Below, piece by piece: positions 60,905-64,000 of a stretch of DNA of 64,000 nt. Location of the stretch: assembly GCF_900230225.1 (NCBI RefSeq), contig NZ_OCNH01000001.1, positions 1,426,001 through 1,490,000 of the forward strand, in the 5' to 3' direction. Each line of letters starts with the position of its first letter. Position 1 is the stretch's first letter. The notes below the pieces were generated by a model. That model ran no database searches, had not been told where the DNA came from, and saw nothing but the letters and a program-made list of their open reading frames with translations. This DNA is from Spirosoma fluviale. Its GTDB lineage: Bacteria > Bacteroidota > Bacteroidia > Cytophagales > Spirosomataceae. The position numbers were made by a program, and so were the translations under genes.

Positions 60905-61681
60905 TTACTCGCCGACCTTCTTAGCTCGTCCTTCCAGAAAATCACGGAGTCTTTCTTTTGCTTCAGCTGATGACTGGGCGATGGTCGCCATCAGGCTTTC
61001 CATCAATAGCCCCTCCGATTGGGCTGAATCCGCAATGCGGGGCAGCACGTGCATGAGCGCATAGTTGGTCATGGGTGCATTTTGAGCAATGCGTTTGGCT
61101 AGTTCGATACCTTTTGCCAGGCCGTCATTGTCCATGACCACATACTGCGAAAGTCCCATCCAGACGCCTTCGTCGGCCGAAATTACCCGACCCGTAAACA
61201 TCATGTCGGCCATGCGCGCCATGCCGATCAGTTTGGGAAGCCTGACCGATGCCCCACCACCCACAAAAATGCCCCGCTGGCCTTCGGGCAAGGCGTAAAA
61301 GGTGCTTTGCTCGGCAACGCGGATATGACAGGCCGAGGCAATTTCGAGTCCACCACCCACGCAGGCCCCTTTTAGTACAGCCACCACGGGCACCGTACCA
61401 AACTGAATTCGATCCAGTACCCGATGCCACATGCGCGAATGGTGTAGCCCGGCAACTATATCTCGTTCCTGCAACTCCGAAAGATCGAGACCCGCGCTGA
61501 AATGTGGCCCTTCGGCGTGTAAAACGGCAGCTTTCACGCCTTCCGGGATGGCTGAGAAAACGGTTTCAAGACGTAGTAATAAAGCGTCATTGATCGCATT
61601 CCGTTTTTCGGGACGATTGATGGTCACGATCAGTAATTCGTCTTGTTGTTCGACGTTCAGCCATGCCGATGGGTCGGGCAT
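60905..61681 (-). CDS. Enoyl-CoA hydratase/isomerase (hydroxycinnamoyl-CoA type candidate)
   Basis: 258-residue crotonase. GCHGL-like oxyanion part GPHFSAGLDLSEL, GGGLEIASACHIRVA with the first catalytic Glu, and YALPEGQRGIFVGGGA with the second. Being next to feruloyl-CoA synthase it may hydrate feruloyl-CoA or cleave it to vanillin and acetyl-CoA; a general enoyl-CoA hydratase cannot be excluded. Follows the DUF3237 gene by 24 bp. Confidence 0.82.
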   Translation of the reverse strand: MPDPSAWLNVEQQDELLIVTINRPEKRNAINDALLLRLETVFSAIPEGVKAAVLHAEGPHFSAGLDLSELQERDIVAGLHHSRMWHRVLDRIQFGTVPVVAVLKGACVGGGLEIASACHIRVAEQSTFYALPEGQRGIFVGGGASVRLPKLIGMARMADMMFTGRVISADEGVWMGLSQYVVMDNDGLAKGIELAKRIAQNAPMTNYALMHVLPRIADSAQSEGLLMESLMATIAQSSAEAKERLRDFLEGRAKKVGE

Positions 61682-61705
61682 AAAAGAGGAGTTTATGGTG
61701 TTTGG

Positions 61706-62248
61706 TTAAAGGACTTTCCAGACCTGAATCACTACGTTTTCGGGGTTGCGGAAGGCTGTACAGATAAAAATGGCATTGTTCATCCAGTCGTATTTCCCGG
61801 CGGGAGCTTCGAATTTGGGTATGGCGCGGAAGTAATACTCGTTTGGACTTACTTGCTCACCCCGACCAATGCGGGCGGCAATATCTGGCGTAGCAACGCG
61901 TAGACCCACATTTTTTATATAAATGATAACCCCATCGTCGGTTTTGAACTGGTAGTGGGCTTCCAGTTCGGCAACGCCATCTTTTCGAACAACCTGCCAG
62001 TCGGAGCCACCGGGTAGAATTTCACCCTTCAGACCGGGCCCTTCTACCGTACCCCCAAGAATAGGTATAATTCGGCGAAGGCCATGTGGGGTTTCACCGA
62101 CAACATAGGCCGGTCCAATTTTTACGTTCAACTGCCCGACAAACGACAGACCAGGAGCGGCTGGGGTCTGAACCTTTTGGGCAAAAGCCTGCTGGCTGCA
62201 AATTGCCAGCAGAATAAAGATATAGCCAGATTTTATCAGACGACTCAT
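61706..62248 (-). CDS. Secreted DUF3237 protein
   Basis: 180 residues. Signal peptide ending QQAFAQ, then DUF3237: LSFVGQLNVKIGPAYVVGETPHGLRRIIPILGG, WQVVRKDGVAELEAHY, NEYYFRAIPKFEAP. Family function is unknown; it lies at the start of the hydroxycinnamate gene group and could bind a phenolic or be a scavenging lipocalin-like protein, but this is a guess. Confidence 0.82.
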   Translation of the reverse strand: MSRLIKSGYIFILLAICSQQAFAQKVQTPAAPGLSFVGQLNVKIGPAYVVGETPHGLRRIIPILGGTVEGPGLKGEILPGGSDWQVVRKDGVAELEAHYQFKTDDGVIIYIKNVGLRVATPDIAARIGRGEQVSPNEYYFRAIPKFEAPAGKYDWMNNAIFICTAFRNPENVVIQVWKVL

Positions 62249-62391
62249 GATGGAAAATCAAATCAGCAGAAGCAAGGTCAATAGTAAAGCTTACAATAAT
62301 CTAAAAATATATGATTAAAGTCTAATCACTTTTTGTGATTCGTCAATAAGAAATACTTATCAGAAGGTCAACACAGTAGTGTGAAACAAAA

Positions 62392-62419
62392 GAAAGCTGA
62401 CAGGTGACTGTCAGCTTTC
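62392..62419 (-). terminator. Terminator after the BNR-repeat gene
   Basis: Perfect 12-bp stem GAAAGCTGACAG/CTGTCAGCTTTC, 4-base loop. Lies 33 bases past the stop on the minus strand. Confidence 0.75.
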
Positions 62420-62451
62420 CGAGTGAAGTACTAAAATAAGTAAGGGATGAT

Positions 62452-63999
62452 CTATTGCTTCGGAGCGGAAATAGCTATGTCCGGTACCGTAACTTTCTCT
62501 AACTGCACCTGTCGGCATTGGTTATTGAATCGGGCAATATCGTTCTGAATCAGCAGGTTCATATCCGTTTTTAGTGGTTGCCAGATGGCGTTCAGCTCCG
62601 ACAAACGCTCTTTCTGTCCGGCCGTTACGTAGGGTGTATTGACATCCAGTTCGCCTTTCAGAAAGATGTAATCGGCGCTCAGTTTATTCTCGAAATTGAT
62701 CACGTCGTCGTTCGACTGCGACTTTGGTTGAATGACTTTTTCTTCCCATAGCTTGATCTTCTTCGCCAGTGCCCGACCTGAATCGGCCACGGCTTTCAGG
62801 TTGGGTTTGTCGTCGATGAGGTCGACCAGATCGTTGATTTGCTTCTGGGCTTTACGCATCCGGTTCACGCCAAGGTGAATCTCTTTTACACCGTCTTCAA
62901 TGCCGATCAGTGTTTTCTGCTGTTGTTCAAAATCGGCCGGAGTCGTGTTCAGGCGTGGATCGGACAGGATTTTGAACGGCACTGTTTTCTCCTGCTTGCC
63001 AAATCTGATCGTGGCTTTATACCCGCCGGGGGGCAGTTTTCGCCCTTTGTAATTGCCCTCGATAAATACCTTCTCGATGGCGGGTAGTGTTTCGGCGCGC
63101 ATATCCCAGACAAACCGATTCAGGCCCGGCTTCACGGTCAGCGTTGGCTCCGGCGAGGGACCACCGGGAAAGGCCACAAACTTCTTGTCTTTCTTGCTGC
63201 TCAACTTCCGAACGGACGTACCCTGATCGGATAGGATTTCCATCGTCAGCGTAGCGCTGGTATCGACTTTGGCGGGAAGCTGGTAGTAGATCACGACACC
63301 GGTTGATGGGTTGGTACCCGCAAATCCGTTCCGGCCGGGGCTGCTACCCGCGTCTTCATCATCGTCGTCCTCAATCACTTTGTCCAGTGAGCTTCCACCC
63401 GACACGCGGTAGGCATCTTCGGGTTTGTAGACGAGCAAACTGTCTTTGCTGGCTTTCTCGTCAAACTGCCGAATAGGGCCGAGATCGTCCAGAATCCAAA
63501 AAGACCGACCCGCAGTTGCCGCAATCAAATCGCCCTGGTGGACTTTCAGGTCGGTAACCGGACTGACGGGGAGGTTCAGCTGCATGGGCCGCCAGCTGGT
63601 GCCGCCATTGTAGGAAACGTAAACACCGGTTTCCGTTCCAGCATACAGCAGCCCTTTCCGTTCGGGATCTTCGCGAACGGTGCGGGTGAAAGCGCCGTAG
63701 GGGATACCTGTCACGATTTTTGTCCAGGTTTTGCCGTAATCAGTGGTTTTGTAAATAGCCGGGGCGAAATCATTGAATTTGTAGCGGGTGGTGGCAATGT
63801 AGGCAGTTGACTTATCGTGGGGCGATACCTCGATGGAGTTGATGAGCGTTTCGGGCAAACCCGTTGGCGTGACGTTGGTCCAGGTGGTGCCGCCGTCGCG
63901 GGTGAGGTAAACCAGCCCATCGTCGCTGCCCGTCCAGATAACTCCTTTTTCGGAAGGCGATTCGAGTACGTAGGTGATGGTCGCGTAGTTTTCGCCCCC
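62452..63999 (-). CDS. Sortilin/BNR-repeat (VPS10-like) glycosyl-hydrolase-type protein, 5' end cut off
   Basis: At least 515 residues; the frame stays open to the right edge, so the start lies outside. N-terminal visible part carries Asp-box repeats ([29 protein letters not shown]) of a VPS10/sortilin-type propeller, followed by [14 protein letters not shown] and a C-terminal all-alpha region with Lys-rich stretches. This is the family often annotated as glycosyl hydrolase or WD40/YVTN/BNR-like repeat protein. Secreted; substrate unknown. Confidence 0.85.
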   Translation of the reverse strand, partial: GGENYATITYVLESPSEKGVIWTGSDDGLVYLTRDGGTTWTNVTPTGLPETLINSIEVSPHDKSTAYIATTRYKFNDFAPAIYKTTDYGKTWTKIVTGIPYGAFTRTVREDPERKGLLYAGTETGVYVSYNGGTSWRPMQLNLPVSPVTDLKVHQGDLIAATAGRSFWILDDLGPIRQFDEKASKDSLLVYKPEDAYRVSGGSSLDKVIEDDDDEDAGSSPGRNGFAGTNPSTGVVIYYQLPAKVDTSATLTMEILSDQGTSVRKLSSKKDKKFVAFPGGPSPEPTLTVKPGLNRFVWDMRAETLPAIEKVFIEGNYKGRKLPPGGYKATIRFGKQEKTVPFKILSDPRLNTTPADFEQQQKTLIGIEDGVKEIHLGVNRMRKAQKQINDLVDLIDDKPNLKAVADSGRALAKKIKLWEEKVIQPKSQSNDDVINFENKLSADYIFLKGELDVNTPYVTAGQKERLSELNAIWQPLKTDMNLLIQNDIARFNNQCRQVQLEKVTVPDIAISAPKQ

Positions 64000-64000
64000 G

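Overview
This window reads as a chromosomal segment of a free-living Bacteroidota of the order Cytophagales, most like Spirosomaceae (Spirosoma/Larkinella type). Signs of this are Bacteroidota-style -7 promoter boxes (TAnnTTTG), families typical of the phylum (DUF4494, HYC_CC_PP, DUF5686, DUF2723, DUF1501/DUF1800 pair, carboxypeptidase-regulatory-like TonB receptors), weak Shine-Dalgarno signals, and an inositol-lipid operon. The taxon is inferred from gene content only. No rRNA, tRNA, CRISPR array, prophage or intact insertion sequence was seen.

Layout. 1-8.2 kb: housekeeping and small envelope genes (MscS channel, cysteine desulfurase, VIT-type metal transporter, VOC protein, TlpA-like lipoprotein, FMN reductase, trans-sulfuration PLP enzyme). 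8.3-11.5 kb: DUF1800/DUF1501 pair. 11.6-13.4 kb: an ECH1-type dienoyl-CoA isomerase and a DECR1-type 2,4-dienoyl-CoA reductase in one operon. 14.2-21.2 kb: a metal (probably copper) island with an HYC_CC_PP protein, TonB receptor, HMA-AraC fusion regulator, Cys-rich four-helix protein, CECC-containing BNR protein, Met/His-rich outer-membrane protein and secreted HMA protein. 21.2-27.4 kb: hydrolase, kynureninase, QueG, GrpE, DnaJ. 27.9-34.9 kb: a tight six-gene operon for inositol (sphingo)lipids: inositol-phosphate synthase, PgpA-type phosphatase, GtrA, DUF5686 outer-membrane protein, a CDP-alcohol phosphatidyltransferase fused to DUF4833, and a PAP2-type inositol phosphotransferase. 35.3-38.2 kb: large DUF2723 membrane protein.

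38.4-62.3 kb is a plant-aromatics island. Three secreted esterases lie beside a complete 4-hydroxybenzoate/protocatechuate beta-ketoadipate operon (pcaH, pcaG, pcaB, fused pcaDC, pobA, fused pcaIJ, pcaF) with a divergent AraC regulator. Next come a malonate module (MadL, MadM, MatB-like ligase), a VapC-type toxin with a 59-residue antitoxin, an aromatic-acid MFS transporter, an amidohydrolase, another hydrolase, a MetE-like methyltransferase, a feruloyl-CoA synthase, a crotonase and a DUF3237 protein. Together they suggest release of hydroxycinnamates from plant esters, uptake, CoA activation and side-chain shortening, then ring cleavage to succinyl-CoA and acetyl-CoA. The window ends inside a sortilin/BNR-repeat protein.

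Between genes there are many unusually long inverted repeats, several of 31-44 bp with no mismatch. Three loci share a REP-like nested palindrome (stem CCGACCG, 3-base loop, stem CGGTCGG), arranged as head-to-head pairs. These paired palindromes, the inositol-lipid operon with its two export-like extra genes, and the metal island with a metal-domain AraC regulator are the most interesting parts.
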